A DNA stretch of 64,000 nucleotides from Comamonas sp. BIGb0124 (GCF_003752175.1 NZ_RJVF01000008.1:1050073-1114072); one strand, 5' to 3'; positions 1 to 8,720 are shown, numbered from the stretch's first letter. A program made the numbers and translations. The notes: a model not told the origin generated them from the sequence alone.

Positions 1-80
1 CGGACACGGCCTTTCTGCGAGGCCGGGCCTACCGCCTCACGCCGCTCGGCGCCCAACTGCTGGCCACCCTGCGCATGTAA
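1..80 (+). CDS. C-terminal end of a truncated gene, possibly a winged-helix protein
   Basis: Only the last 25 codons lie in the window, in the frame that ends with TAA at 78-80. The visible residues end in YRLTPLGAQLLATLRM. The pattern Y-x-LT-P-x-G is common at the end of winged-helix DNA-binding domains of the PadR, ArsR and MarR kind. This is too little sequence for a family call, and the regulator idea is an inference. Confidence 0.5.
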   Translation, partial: DTAFLRGRAYRLTPLGAQLLATLRM

Positions 81-174
81 AGTCGGCCGCGCAGGCACGA
101 GAGTTGCCCCTTCATTGCCGTGAGCGCATGCAAAGCGCTCCAAAAGGCCGTTTTGGCCGCAATTGGAGGGGAAT

Positions 175-378
175 ATGAAACATTTCGACTACAACATACA
201 CATCGATGTCGTGGCGGAACACGACACGGAACGTAACGACTGGCGTAACACGCAGCGCACTTGGCCACGGGCAGATCTGGCCGCCGTCGCTTTCGTCAGC
301 GTAGCCGGTCTGATCGCGACAGGGGCCTCGACCTACTGGCTGCTGTCGAGGCTGCTGGCCCTGTGGCCTCTGGGCTGA
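175..378 (+). CDS. Small single-span membrane protein, hypothetical
   Basis: A 67-residue reading frame. The ATG at 175 is preceded by GGAGGGG at 165-171, a strong ribosome binding site but rather close to the start. The N-terminal half is polar and acidic (KHFDYNIHIDVVAEHD). The C-terminal half from about residue 33 is one hydrophobic stretch (AAVAFVSVAGLIATGAS) followed by WLLSRLLALWPLG, which suggests a single membrane span. I do not recognise a family. It stands alone between a truncated gene and a convergent GntR gene. Expression is plausible because of the strong ribosome binding site, but conservation would have to be shown. Confidence 0.5.
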   Translation: MKHFDYNIHIDVVAEHDTERNDWRNTQRTWPRADLAAVAFVSVAGLIATGASTYWLLSRLLALWPLG

Positions 379-512
379 TCCGCTGCCCTGCCGCCTGGCG
401 GACCTCCCAAGTCACGGGCTCGGGCGGCCGCCTCGCATGCAACGGTCGATCCGATAGGCGAGCGCCCGTTTTGCGCCCACGTCACGTGACGGCGAACGAC
501 ACCACCCAGCGC

Positions 513-1268
513 TCAGGCACTCCGGCCCGGCGTGGCTGCCGCTGACCTCGTCAGTTGCAGCACCACGGAAAACCGTTCTGCCGGGTGGACCGTGACCGAC
601 ACCTCGAACATCTTGCCGGCGGCGTCCAGGTAGCTGCGCACGATCTTCAGAGCGGCCGTCCCAACCGTCAACTTCAATGCCGCGGCCATGTCCGCGTCCT
701 CGACCGTGCAGGCGCAGATTTCCTGCCGGATGTGCGCGATGCGCCGGCCGTAACGGCTCTCTATCAGCGTACCGATCAGGGTACCGGGCTGCTGCCTCAC
801 CACTTCCGCGATCTCCGCGTACTCGGGTGCCACATAGACATCGGTCCAGCCGATGGGCAAGGTGCGCGCGCCCCCTCTCAGCCGCAGGCTGGAGATCCGC
901 AGCCACTCGGCACCGGTTTCGCACGACAAGTCCTTGGCCAGCGCCGCAGACGCGTGCACGGACGCGATGGATTGCACCACCCGCATGTGTTCCTCGCCGA
1001 ACTGAACCAGATCCTCGAGCGACGCCAGGGTCGGCTGGAAGCCGTTGTTGGCCTGCGCGGCCATCACGCGTGTCCCCACGTTCTTGCGCCGGTTCACCAG
1101 GCCCAACTGCTGCAGCTCGTTGAGCGCTGCACGCACGGTATGGCGGCTGGTGCCGTACAGCTCGCAGAGCTGCAGTTCGGTCGGCAGCAGCGAACCGACG
1201 GGAAATCGTCCGCCGGCAATGCTCTCCGTGAGCTGCTGCGCGAGTTGGATGTAGTGGGGTTTGGACAT
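513..1268 (-). CDS. GntR-family transcriptional regulator, HutC subfamily (UTRA domain)
   Basis: A 251-residue regulator. The N-terminal winged helix-turn-helix (about residues 5-70) has the GntR pattern GGRFPVGSLLPTELQLCELYG followed by SRHTVRAALNELQQLGLV. The C-terminal half is a UTRA effector-binding domain of the HutC kind, ending in the usual VTVHPAERFSVVLQL strand. The start is the ATG at 1268 (MSKPHYIQLAQQL); an in-frame ATG five codons upstream is possible. It is divergent from a lyase-transporter operon, and the gap between them holds a perfect 12-bp inverted repeat. It is therefore very likely the local repressor, released by a substrate or product of that pathway. The effector cannot be read from the sequence. 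Confidence 0.9.
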   Translation of the reverse strand: MSKPHYIQLAQQLTESIAGGRFPVGSLLPTELQLCELYGTSRHTVRAALNELQQLGLVNRRKNVGTRVMAAQANNGFQPTLASLEDLVQFGEEHMRVVQSIASVHASAALAKDLSCETGAEWLRISSLRLRGGARTLPIGWTDVYVAPEYAEIAEVVRQQPGTLIGTLIESRYGRRIAHIRQEICACTVEDADMAAALKLTVGTAALKIVRSYLDAAGKMFEVSVTVHPAERFSVVLQLTRSAAATPGRSA

Positions 1269-1376
1269 AACGCCCGCAAGCATCGCACAGAACACAAGCC
1301 TCGCAACGCTGGCTGGCCTGCTTCGCTTTTGGACGGCTTCGCGAGGGGTCCATGGGTAAACCCTAGTTCCCAATAA

Positions 1377-1408
1377 GTACGAACATATTGAAGAATATAT
1401 GTTCGTAC
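1377..1408. promoter_or_regulatory. Perfect inverted repeat, probable operator of the divergent GntR regulator
   Basis: GTACGAACATAT at 1377-1388 is repeated as its exact reverse complement ATATGTTCGTAC at 1397-1408, with an 8-base spacer. It sits between the GntR gene (start 1268) and the lyase gene (start 1485) in an AT-rich island of otherwise GC-rich DNA. Twelve perfect base pairs are well beyond chance for a short intergenic stretch. Binding by the adjacent GntR protein is inferred from position. Confidence 0.75.
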
Positions 1409-1484
1409 ATATCAAATGCCACCGGTCGATGTCATACCGGCACGACGGCATTTCTCCCCGTTTGCAGCTACCCGAGGTTTTTCC

Positions 1485-2840
1485 ATGTCCGCCAGCACCG
1501 TTGTCGACTCCATCCTGTTCCGCGACGCCTTCGGCACCGCCAAGATGCGTGCCCTTTTCTCCGACACTGCCCTGATCCAGCGCTACATCGATGCGGAAGT
1601 CGCGCTTGCCAAGGCCGAGGCCCGGGTCGGCGTGATTCCGGCCGATGCGGCAGAGACGATTGCCCGCGAATCGAAGCTCGAGCGCATCGACCTCGACCAC
1701 ATGCGCCACGAGACGGACATCGTGGGCTACCCCATCCTGCCGCTCGTGCACCAGTTGGTCGGGATGTGCGGCGAGGCCGGCCGCTACGTCCATTGGGGCG
1801 CGACCACCCAGGACATCATGGACACGGCGGTGGCACTGCAGGTGCGCGACGCCCTGGATTCGATCGACGGCGATATCCGCGAGCTGCGGGCCATCCTGGC
1901 TGCGCTGGCTCTCAAGCACCGCGACACGCCGATGGCCGGCCGCACCCACCTGCAGCAGGCCCTGCCCGTGACCTTCGGCTACAAGGTGGCGATCTGGCTG
2001 GCGATGTTCGATCGGCACCAACAGCGCCTCGCCGAGCTCCGCCCCCGCGTGGCTCTGGTCGAGTTCGCGGGTGCCGCCGGCACGCTGGCTTCGCTGGGCG
2101 ACAAGGGATTGCAGGTCCAGGCCGCCATGGCCGAGGAACTGGGCCTGGGCGTGCCGGCCACGACCTGGCACGTCGCCCGCGACGGTTTTGCAGAAGCGGT
2201 CAACCTGCTGGCACTGGTGACCGGTTCGCTCGGCAAGATCGCGCTGGACATCATGATCATGGCCTCGACCGAATTCGCCGAGGTCTACGAGCCCTTCGTC
2301 AAGGGGCGCGGCGCGTCGAGCACCATGCCGCAGAAACGCAATCCGATTTCCAGCGAGCTGATGCTCGCGGCCTCGAAGGCGGTGCGCCAGCATGCCGGCC
2401 TCATGGTCGACGCCATGGTGCAGGACTTCGAACGCGCGACGGGCCCGTGGCACGCCGAGTGGATCGCCATCCCCGAAAGCTTCGTGCTGACTTCGGGTGC
2501 GCTGCACCAGGCCAAGTTCGCGCTGGGCGGACTGATCGTGGACGAGGCTCGCATGCGCCACAACCTCGGCATCAGCAAGGGCCTGATCGTGGCCGAGGCC
2601 GTGATGATGGCCATGGCGCCCTACACCGGCCGCCAGCAGGCGCACGACATCGTCTACGACGCCTGCCGCACCGTCAACGAACAGGGCGGGACGCTTGCGG
2701 AGGCCCTGGCGGCCCTGCCCGCGGTGACCGAACACTTCGACCGCGCCGCCATCGACCGCATGACGGATCCGGCCAACTACCTCGGCCTGTCGCCGCAGAT
2801 GGTGGATGTCGCCCTGCAGCACTCGCGCGACGTCCGCTGA
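1485..2840 (+). CDS. Fumarase/aspartase-superfamily lyase (adenylosuccinate lyase / carboxymuconate cycloisomerase type)
   Basis: A 451-residue enzyme of the class-II fumarase superfamily, which eliminates or cyclises substrates to release a dicarboxylate such as fumarate. The superfamily signature is present as ASSTMPQKRNPISSEL near residue 280, and HWGATTQDIMDTA near residue 105 matches the second conserved block. TMPxKRNP is typical of carboxymuconate cycloisomerases and their relatives, rather than the AMPxKxNP of purB. A chromosomal purB role is unlikely because the gene is second to a GntR regulator and next to transporters. The start at 1485 gives the conserved N-terminus; an upstream in-frame ATG at 1416 lies close to the operator. 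The exact substrate is unknown, but a secondary dicarboxylate or aromatic-acid pathway fits the neighbours. Confidence 0.85.
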   Translation: MSASTVVDSILFRDAFGTAKMRALFSDTALIQRYIDAEVALAKAEARVGVIPADAAETIARESKLERIDLDHMRHETDIVGYPILPLVHQLVGMCGEAGRYVHWGATTQDIMDTAVALQVRDALDSIDGDIRELRAILAALALKHRDTPMAGRTHLQQALPVTFGYKVAIWLAMFDRHQQRLAELRPRVALVEFAGAAGTLASLGDKGLQVQAAMAEELGLGVPATTWHVARDGFAEAVNLLALVTGSLGKIALDIMIMASTEFAEVYEPFVKGRGASSTMPQKRNPISSELMLAASKAVRQHAGLMVDAMVQDFERATGPWHAEWIAIPESFVLTSGALHQAKFALGGLIVDEARMRHNLGISKGLIVAEAVMMAMAPYTGRQQAHDIVYDACRTVNEQGGTLAEALAALPAVTEHFDRAAIDRMTDPANYLGLSPQMVDVALQHSRDVR

Positions 2841-2867
2841 AACACCCAACCGGAGACATCGAACACC

Positions 2868-4241
2868 ATGACTGCATCCTCGACCTCCACGCTGACGGCT
2901 CCGCCCAAGCACCCCTGGTACAAGCGACTGGGCACCCAGGTGCTGATCTCGCTGGTACTCGGCATCGCCGTCGGTTTCGCTTTCCCCTCGTTCGCTTCGC
3001 AGATGAAGGTGATGGGCGACATGTTCCTGCACCTGATCAAGGCAGGCGTGGCACCCCTGGTCTTCCTGACCATCGTGCATGGCATCGCCTCGGCCGGCGA
3101 TGCACGCAGCGCCGGGCGCGTGGGGTGGCGGGCCTTCGTGTATTTCGAAGTGGTCTCCACCGTGGCCCTCGTGCTGGGACTGGTGGCGGGCAATCTGATC
3201 GAGATCGGCAGCGGCATGTCGCCGCAGGCCACAGGCGCGGTGCCGCCGGTCGTCAAGGCCGCTGCGACACCCGGGTTCTCCGAATTCCTGCTGCACATCG
3301 TGCCCGACAACTTCGTCGGCGCTTTCGCCAAGGGCGAGTTGCTGCAGGTGGTGGTACTGGCGGTGATGGTCGGGATCGGCATCCTGGCGATCCCGGCCGA
3401 ACGCCGCAGCCGCATCAACGAAGGGCTGGATCAGATCTCCGAGGTGCTGTTCTCCTTCATCAATCTCGTGATGAAACTCGCCCCGCTGGGGACCTTCGGC
3501 GCAGTCGCCTACTCGGTCGGCAGCAACGGAACATCGGTACTGCTGGCCCTGGCTGAACTGGTGCTGGTGTTCTATGCCGTGATCGCGCTGTTCATCGTCT
3601 TTGGCCTCGGCCTGATCGCCCGGCTGGCCGGTTTCAGCATCTGGCGTTTCCTGCGCTACATCAAGGACGAGATCTTCATCGTTCTGGGCACGGCTTCGTC
3701 GGAAAGCGCGCTGCCCCGTCTGCTGGTCAAGCTCGAACGCCTGGGCTGCGCCAAGCAGACGGTCGGCCTGGTCCTGCCCACGGGATATGCCTTCAATCTC
3801 GACGGCACCTCCATCTTCATGGCCATGGGCGTGATGTTCATCTCGCATGCCTACGGCGTGCCGCTGTCGCTGGAAACGCAGATCGGCATCCTGCTGCTGA
3901 TGCTGCTGACCTCGAAGGGTGCAGCCACGGTGTCGGGCGGATCGTTCGTGGTCTTCGCGGCCACCGTCACCTCGACGGGCGTTCTTCCCGTGGAAGGGCT
4001 GGCCATCATCTTCGGTGTCTACCGCTTCATGTCGATGGCCATCTCGACCTGCAACACCATCGGCAACAGCGTGGCCACGGTGGTGGTTGCCAAGTGGTCC
4101 GGCACGTTCGACGCGCAAGTCGCCGAACGCCACCTGTATCCCGAACGTCATCCGGACACCGCACAGGACGATGCGCTACTGGACGACGGAGCGCCCTTGC
4201 CGGCGGCTCCGTTGCGGCGGACCCCGCCGGTCGGCACCTGA
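2868..4241 (+). CDS. dctA: DctA-type dicarboxylate:cation symporter
   Basis: A 457-residue inner-membrane carrier of the DAACS family, which imports C4-dicarboxylates such as succinate, fumarate and malate with protons or sodium. The N-terminal half has several hydrophobic spans, beginning with VLISLVLGIAVGFAFPSF. The family signature SSESALPRLLVKLERLGC at about residues 280-297 is followed by LPTGYAFNLDGTSIF, and TSKGAATVSGGSFVVFAATV is the second re-entrant loop. It starts 27 bases after the lyase stop with a CGGAGA ribosome binding site, so it is in one operon with it. An importer next to a fumarase-type lyase suggests uptake of a lyase substrate or a coupled dicarboxylate. DctA paralogues also carry orotate or aspartate, so the substrate is not certain. 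Confidence 0.9.
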   Translation: MTASSTSTLTAPPKHPWYKRLGTQVLISLVLGIAVGFAFPSFASQMKVMGDMFLHLIKAGVAPLVFLTIVHGIASAGDARSAGRVGWRAFVYFEVVSTVALVLGLVAGNLIEIGSGMSPQATGAVPPVVKAAATPGFSEFLLHIVPDNFVGAFAKGELLQVVVLAVMVGIGILAIPAERRSRINEGLDQISEVLFSFINLVMKLAPLGTFGAVAYSVGSNGTSVLLALAELVLVFYAVIALFIVFGLGLIARLAGFSIWRFLRYIKDEIFIVLGTASSESALPRLLVKLERLGCAKQTVGLVLPTGYAFNLDGTSIFMAMGVMFISHAYGVPLSLETQIGILLLMLLTSKGAATVSGGSFVVFAATVTSTGVLPVEGLAIIFGVYRFMSMAISTCNTIGNSVATVVVAKWSGTFDAQVAERHLYPERHPDTAQDDALLDDGAPLPAAPLRRTPPVGT

Positions 4242-4304
4242 AAAAACCCAGGCCAGACCGGCAACAAAGGCAACCCACAAAAGACCCATCGACGGAGACA
4301 AGAC

Positions 4305-5306
4305 ATGACACTGCACCGCACCCTGACGCGTACCTTCTCGGCGCTGACCCTGGCCACGGCAACCCTGACCGTCCACTCGACGGGTCAGGCACAGCAGACC
4401 CACTGGCCCGCCAAGCCGGTCACCTGGATCGTGCCTTTTGCCGCAGGCGGTCCGACCGATGCCATGGCCCGGGACATCGCGGACCGCACGGGCAAGCAGC
4501 TGGGCCAGACCATCCTGATCGAGAACGTGCCCGGCGCGGGCGGTACGATCGGGTCGACCAAGGCGGCACGTTCGGCGCCCGACGGCTACACCTTCCTGGT
4601 GGGCCACATGGGCTACATGGCCGCAGCGCCCGCCCTGTACAAGAAGCTGAGCTACGACCCGGTCAAGGACTTCGAGGCGGTGTTCCGTTTCCCGGACACG
4701 CCCATGGTACTGATGGTCTCGGCGCAGTCCCCGTTCAAGGATGCGGCCGCGCTGGTGGCGCATGCCAAGGCCCATCCGGGTCAACTCAACTTCAGCAACG
4801 CGGGCGTGGGATCGGCTTCGCACCTGGTCGCGGCGTTGTTCGCGAGCAAGGCAGGCATCCGCATCACCTCGGTTGCCTACAAGGGCGCCGGCCCCGCGCT
4901 CAACGACCTCATGGGCGGCCAGGTCGATGCCATGTTCGACCAGACCAACACCGCCCTGCCGCAGTTGGGTCCGCGTGTCCGCGCCGTGGGACTCACCTCG
5001 CGCGAGACGAGTCCGCAGTTTCCCGGCGTTCCGGCGCTGGGCGCGCAGGTGGTGCCGGGCTTCGAAGCCGCCACCTGGTACGGCATCTATGCGCCCAAGG
5101 GCACGCCCGCCAACATCGTCTCCGCCCTGCACCAGGCCTATCTCAAGGCCCTGCAGGACAAGGAGTGGACCCAGCGCATGGCGGCGCAGGGCATTCGTCT
5201 GCTCGACACGGCGGCGTATGCGCCCGCCGCCCTGAAGCAGCACACCGCCGACGAGGGCGTGCGCTGGCAGAAGGTGATTGCGGATGCGGGCATCACCCTC
5301 GAGTGA
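4305..5306 (+). CDS. Bug-family periplasmic solute-binding protein (TTT receptor type)
   Basis: A 333-residue protein with a cleavable signal peptide (hydrophobic core to about residue 27, cleavage near HSTGQAQQ). The mature part starts with WPAKPVTWIVPFAAGGPTD, the hallmark of Bug receptors that bind carboxylates, and continues with NVPGAGGTIG and PDGYTFLV. Bug proteins normally feed the TctAB membrane proteins of tripartite tricarboxylate transporters. No tctA or tctB is present here, which is common in Burkholderiales, where orphan Bug genes are abundant. It lies 63 bases after dctA and is probably the third gene of the GntR-controlled operon, acting as a sensor or capture protein for the same type of substrate. 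Confidence 0.9.
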   Translation: MTLHRTLTRTFSALTLATATLTVHSTGQAQQTHWPAKPVTWIVPFAAGGPTDAMARDIADRTGKQLGQTILIENVPGAGGTIGSTKAARSAPDGYTFLVGHMGYMAAAPALYKKLSYDPVKDFEAVFRFPDTPMVLMVSAQSPFKDAAALVAHAKAHPGQLNFSNAGVGSASHLVAALFASKAGIRITSVAYKGAGPALNDLMGGQVDAMFDQTNTALPQLGPRVRAVGLTSRETSPQFPGVPALGAQVVPGFEAATWYGIYAPKGTPANIVSALHQAYLKALQDKEWTQRMAAQGIRLLDTAAYAPAALKQHTADEGVRWQKVIADAGITLE

Positions 5307-5928
5307 AAGACGGGGATCCATCCAGCTTGAAGGAGGCCTTCAGCAGCGCGCCGAAGCGATCGTAGGCCGCATGCGCGCCGGCGACGACGGCATCGTGCGT
5401 GCCGGCCGGCTGTGCATCGAGGGCGGCCACGAAGCGCTTCCAGACACGCGCCCGGCCTTCGGGATAGGCCGCGAGGTTGCGTGCGCCGAAGCCGGCAGAC
5501 AGGCCCAGTTGCTCCTGCGCCGCCTTGAGCAGGAAAGCTGCGCCCAGGGTGGATCCCTCCGACACGTAGAGCCAGCCCAGCGCAGCCGGCATCTGCACGC
5601 TCGCGGTGGCCGTGGGCTCGTCGGGCACCGTCGCCCCGAGATCGGCGAGATCGTCGCGTGCAGCCTGCAGCCGTCCACGCACCTGCAGGTCGGGCACCGC
5701 ATCGCGCAGCGACGGATCGTCGAAGAACGATTCGACATCCTGCTGAAACAGGTACTGCGCCGCCGTGAAGCGGGCATAGTGATCCCGGCCGGCAAACACC
5801 TTGGCACGGGCCATCAGTGACTCCATGCGATCGTGCTGACCGGCCGTTTCGGCCTTCAGCCGCTGGGAGAGGGAAACCTGCACGGTGGCAACGGGCGGCA
5901 CGTCGGGAATGGGGGTCGTCGTCGTCAT
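5293..5928 (-). CDS. Biliverdin-producing heme oxygenase
   Basis: A 211-residue cytoplasmic enzyme that opens the heme ring to biliverdin, iron and CO. The N-terminal helix LSQRLKAETAGQHDRMESL holds the proximal histidine in the usual bacterial position. The distal helix is LGWLYVSEGSTLGAAFLLK, with the glycine-rich kink that contacts heme. The length fits HemO/PigA-type enzymes. The ATG at 5928 (MTTTTPIPD) was chosen; an in-frame ATG lies three codons upstream. The 3' end overlaps the Bug gene tail-to-tail by 14 bases. No heme receptor or regulator gene is adjacent, so whether it serves iron acquisition or a bacteriophytochrome cannot be told. Confidence 0.9.
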   Translation of the reverse strand: MTTTTPIPDVPPVATVQVSLSQRLKAETAGQHDRMESLMARAKVFAGRDHYARFTAAQYLFQQDVESFFDDPSLRDAVPDLQVRGRLQAARDDLADLGATVPDEPTATASVQMPAALGWLYVSEGSTLGAAFLLKAAQEQLGLSAGFGARNLAAYPEGRARVWKRFVAALDAQPAGTHDAVVAGAHAAYDRFGALLKASFKLDGSPSFTRG

Positions 5929-6221
5929 AGAACGCATGATCTCAGGAATGCGCTGCAGGCGTGCAGCGGTGTCGGAAATCGACCTCGTCTGTGAGCGTCT
6001 GCACCGCCGATCGCTCGATGCGGCGCTGCGGATGGCCCGCCAGATCCATGAAAAGTCGGCGTCGCTCTGGGTCGTGTTGTTTGAACACGCGGAAAATGCA
6101 GAGACTTTCGTCGAAGCACGATTTTGCTTGAAAATGGGTCTCGATTACCCAGTTTCACAAGATCCCATTTCCGCGATGGGCATTCCGGCTACCCTCCTCC
6201 TGTCTGACCCGCGAGACGACC

Positions 6222-6650
6222 ATGGAAACCAACGAACTTCACCGAGGCCGACTGATCGACCATGTGCAACTGGTGGTGCGCGACCTGGCCGCAAGCCGCC
6301 GTTTCTACGAAGCGGTGCTGCAGGTGCTGGAGATCCCGATCAGCGGCGAAGGCGACGGATTCTTCTGGGCCGACGAGCTCGTCGTCAGCAGCCCCTCGAG
6401 CGAAGCCGCGCTAGGCGAGCTGACCGGTCGCCATCACCTGGCTTTTCAGGCGCGTGACGAAGCCATGGTGCAGGCCTTCCACCGTGCCGCCATCCTACAC
6501 GGCGGCACGGACAACGGCGCGCCCGGCCCACGCGCCTACCATCCGGGCTATTTCGGGGCGTTCGTGCTCGATCCGGATGGAAACAACATCGAGGCGGTCT
6601 ACCACGGCCCGGCCAAACGCAGCGCGCCGTCGGTCCACGTCACTTTCTAG
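6222..6650 (+). CDS. VOC-fold (glyoxalase/bleomycin resistance) family protein
   Basis: A 142-residue single-domain protein of the vicinal oxygen chelate fold. It opens with IDHVQLVVRDLAASRRFYEAVL, the first beta-alpha-beta module that includes a metal-ligand His. It closes with YFGAFVLDPDGNNIEAVYHG, the second module with the metal-ligand Glu. HHLAFQARDEAMVQAFHRAA lies between them. Members include glyoxalase I, fosfomycin or bleomycin resistance proteins and ring-cleaving dioxygenases. Nothing here picks one out, although this short form is usually annotated as glyoxalase-like. It is transcribed alone and converges on the MFS gene. Confidence 0.85.
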   Translation: METNELHRGRLIDHVQLVVRDLAASRRFYEAVLQVLEIPISGEGDGFFWADELVVSSPSSEAALGELTGRHHLAFQARDEAMVQAFHRAAILHGGTDNGAPGPRAYHPGYFGAFVLDPDGNNIEAVYHGPAKRSAPSVHVTF

Positions 6651-6698
6651 GCCAGCGCGCACGGCATGCGCAGCCGGTGGCCGAAGGCCGGCCGTTCG

Positions 6699-7940
6699 TC
6701 AGGCCGGGGCGGTGGTCGCCTGCAGCCGCCGCACCATCCGGCGCAGGGCCAGGCAGAGCATCACATTGGCCACGGCCAGCACGGCCAGCAGCCACAGCGT
6801 GGCACCTGCCCCCCACTGCGTGAGCACGAAGCCGCAGGCGAGCGGCGTGAGCGCCTGGCAGAACAGCGACGACCGCGCCAGACGGCCCATGACCTCGGCA
6901 TAAGCCGATGCGGGCACCAGGGCCAGCGGCAGCGTGCCACGGACCAGCGCACGCAAGCCGTTGCCGATACCGTAGAAGACAAGACCCAGCGCGGCGGCGG
7001 CGGGCACACTGCTGACGGCCAGCAGGCCCAGCGCCACGAACACCGTGGAGAACAGCGTCAGCCAGATCGCATGCAGGTTCTTGAGCGCCAGGCTCAGGCC
7101 CCGCACGGCCACCATGCTCGGACCGATCAACGCGCTCAGGGCAATCGCCGAGGCCGTGCTGTGCCCGGTGCCCTGCAGCAACACGACGATCTGCACCGAC
7201 ACGGCCGTCATCAGAATCGCAGCGATCGAAAACACCAGCGACAGCAGCGCGAACAGCTTCGGGTCCACACTCGACAGCCCGGATGCGGCCGAGGCCTTGG
7301 CGGGCACAGCCGTCGAGCCCGCACGGGCCTTCTCGGCCAGATCGGCCTTGTCGGCGACATCGGCCGGCAACGCTTTCCAATACATCGGTCCGATGGTCAG
7401 CGCAAGGAAGATGGCATAGGCCACGCAGGTGTAGCGCCAGCCGATGGCATCGTTCATCCAGGCCAGTACCGGCCAGGTCAGGGTGGTGGCAAAACCGCCG
7501 ATCAGGGTCACCGACTGGATGGCCGGCCGTGCACGCTGGCCGTATTGCGTGCCCAGCGTGGCGAACAGCGGGTCGTACAGGCCCCCGGCCATGCCCACGC
7601 CGATCACGGCCCAGCCGATCACGAACACGGCGAAGTTGGGCGCCGCCGCCAGCATCAGCAGGCCGGCCGACACGATCCAGCCGGAGACCACCAGCAGATG
7701 CCGCCCCTGACCGCGGGCAATGTAGGCACTGGCGCGCGGCGACAGCAAACCCGAGATCATCACCCCCACGGTGAGCGCGCCGTAGATCCAGGTGAGCGAC
7801 CAGCCCGTATCGCGATGGATGGGGTCGGCCAGCACCGTGAGCAGGAAAAACGAACCGCCCCAGATCACCACCTGGGCCAGGCCCATCAGCGCACTGGCCA
7901 GGAAGCGCGGCGGCTCGGCGAGGGAGGGAGCCGGTGTCAT
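6699..7940 (-). CDS. Major facilitator superfamily (MFS) transporter
   Basis: A 413-residue inner-membrane protein with about twelve hydrophobic spans. They include LMGLAQVVIWGGSFFLLTVL at the N-terminus and FAVFVIGWAVIGVGMAGGLYD in the first half. A polar central loop of about 40 residues (ADVADKADLAEKARAGS and following) is in the usual MFS position. I start it at the ATG at 7940 (MTPAPSLAEPPRFL); the longer reading frame upstream has no membrane character. The substrate is unknown. It looks most like the proton-driven MFS permeases annotated as oxalate/formate- or Bcr-like carriers, but that is only an impression. Confidence 0.85.
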   Translation of the reverse strand: MTPAPSLAEPPRFLASALMGLAQVVIWGGSFFLLTVLADPIHRDTGWSLTWIYGALTVGVMISGLLSPRASAYIARGQGRHLLVVSGWIVSAGLLMLAAAPNFAVFVIGWAVIGVGMAGGLYDPLFATLGTQYGQRARPAIQSVTLIGGFATTLTWPVLAWMNDAIGWRYTCVAYAIFLALTIGPMYWKALPADVADKADLAEKARAGSTAVPAKASAASGLSSVDPKLFALLSLVFSIAAILMTAVSVQIVVLLQGTGHSTASAIALSALIGPSMVAVRGLSLALKNLHAIWLTLFSTVFVALGLLAVSSVPAAAALGLVFYGIGNGLRALVRGTLPLALVPASAYAEVMGRLARSSLFCQALTPLACGFVLTQWGAGATLWLLAVLAVANVMLCLALRRMVRRLQATTAPA

Positions 7941-8394
7941 GCGCGCAGCCCCTCTGACGAATCGTCCGAAGGGCGGGAATGAGGGGCACGGCGGTACGGC
8001 ATGGAGCGGCATTCTAGGGCAAACCCTGATCCTCTGCTGGCGCCGCCCCCGGGGGCTCACCGGGCGATCAATACCGGCCGCGCAAGGTCAATACGGCATT
8101 CCGGGGAGCACCGCAGATGTCGTAGCAGAAGGCATAGCCGAACGAACAGCGGCACGACCGCGCAGCGACGCGTCGGCATTGAGCGGACCGGTGGCATCGG
8201 CTTGGGCTGTCTCCGATGCGGTCATTCACGAGCACCGGATCGACACGGTGCTGACCCGGGCCGAAGCCAGCATCGTCATGTACAGGTCGGTCTTCATGCC
8301 GGTTCCCTGAAGGCGGTGGACTCGCACCCGGCTTTTCGGGTTGCGTCCCCGACCCCGCTTCTGCATGCTCAGGGGAACGACAGGAGACACGAAC
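7941..8394. other. Intergenic region without a supported gene
   Basis: Between the MFS start and the small gene at 8395 I find no convincing gene. On the minus strand there is a 23-codon frame (MKTDLYMTMLASARVSTVS) followed in another frame by a 45-codon one (MTASETAQADATGPLN). These could be remnants of one small gene with a frameshift, but neither has a recognisable family. The MFS promoter must lie at the left end. Confidence 0.4.
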
Positions 8395-8568
8395 ATGGAA
8401 CATCCGGAATCATTCGAAACCGAGCAGCAGGCGCACGCATTCGCAGAGGCGGCAGGGCTCCAACGCTACAAGGTGGAGCCCCGCCCGGAATCGGTCGACG
8501 ATCCCATGCCCTTGGGCGCGCAGAGCGTGATCCCCGCCATACGGTTCTTTATCGAATACGAGGTGTAG
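8395..8568 (+). CDS. Small hypothetical protein
   Basis: A 57-residue, acidic, probably soluble protein (MEHPESFETEQQAHAFAEAA and onward) with no membrane segment. A good ribosome binding site (CAGGAGA at 8381-8387) sits eight bases upstream of the ATG. Codon use looks like that of its neighbours. I do not recognise a family. It stands alone, convergent with the tRNA-Val gene. The ribosome binding site makes expression plausible, but it may also be a chance reading frame. Confidence 0.5.
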   Translation: MEHPESFETEQQAHAFAEAAGLQRYKVEPRPESVDDPMPLGAQSVIPAIRFFIEYEV

Positions 8569-8720
8569 AACGGGTGCCGTGCGGCAGCCGTGGCCCGACA
8601 GGCGGATTCAGAAGCCGTCTTGAAGGATTGCGGACGGGAAAGGTCGCTGCGGGCAAAAGCCTAGGCAACGGGACAGAGTCGGGGTCGAAAATCCCCCGAT
8701 CGTCCCCCGTCGAGGGCGAC

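Noticed and set aside
480..491. 12-bp palindrome CGTCACGTGACG beyond the end of the GntR gene
   Set aside because: Short, GC-rich and placed downstream of a stop; no promoter or gene depends on it.
513..4151. A 1,212-codon open frame on the minus strand that covers the lyase and dctA genes
   Set aside because: Only its last 251 codons are the GntR gene. The rest is antisense to well-supported genes, rich in His/Gln/Arg, which is the usual shadow in GC-rich DNA.
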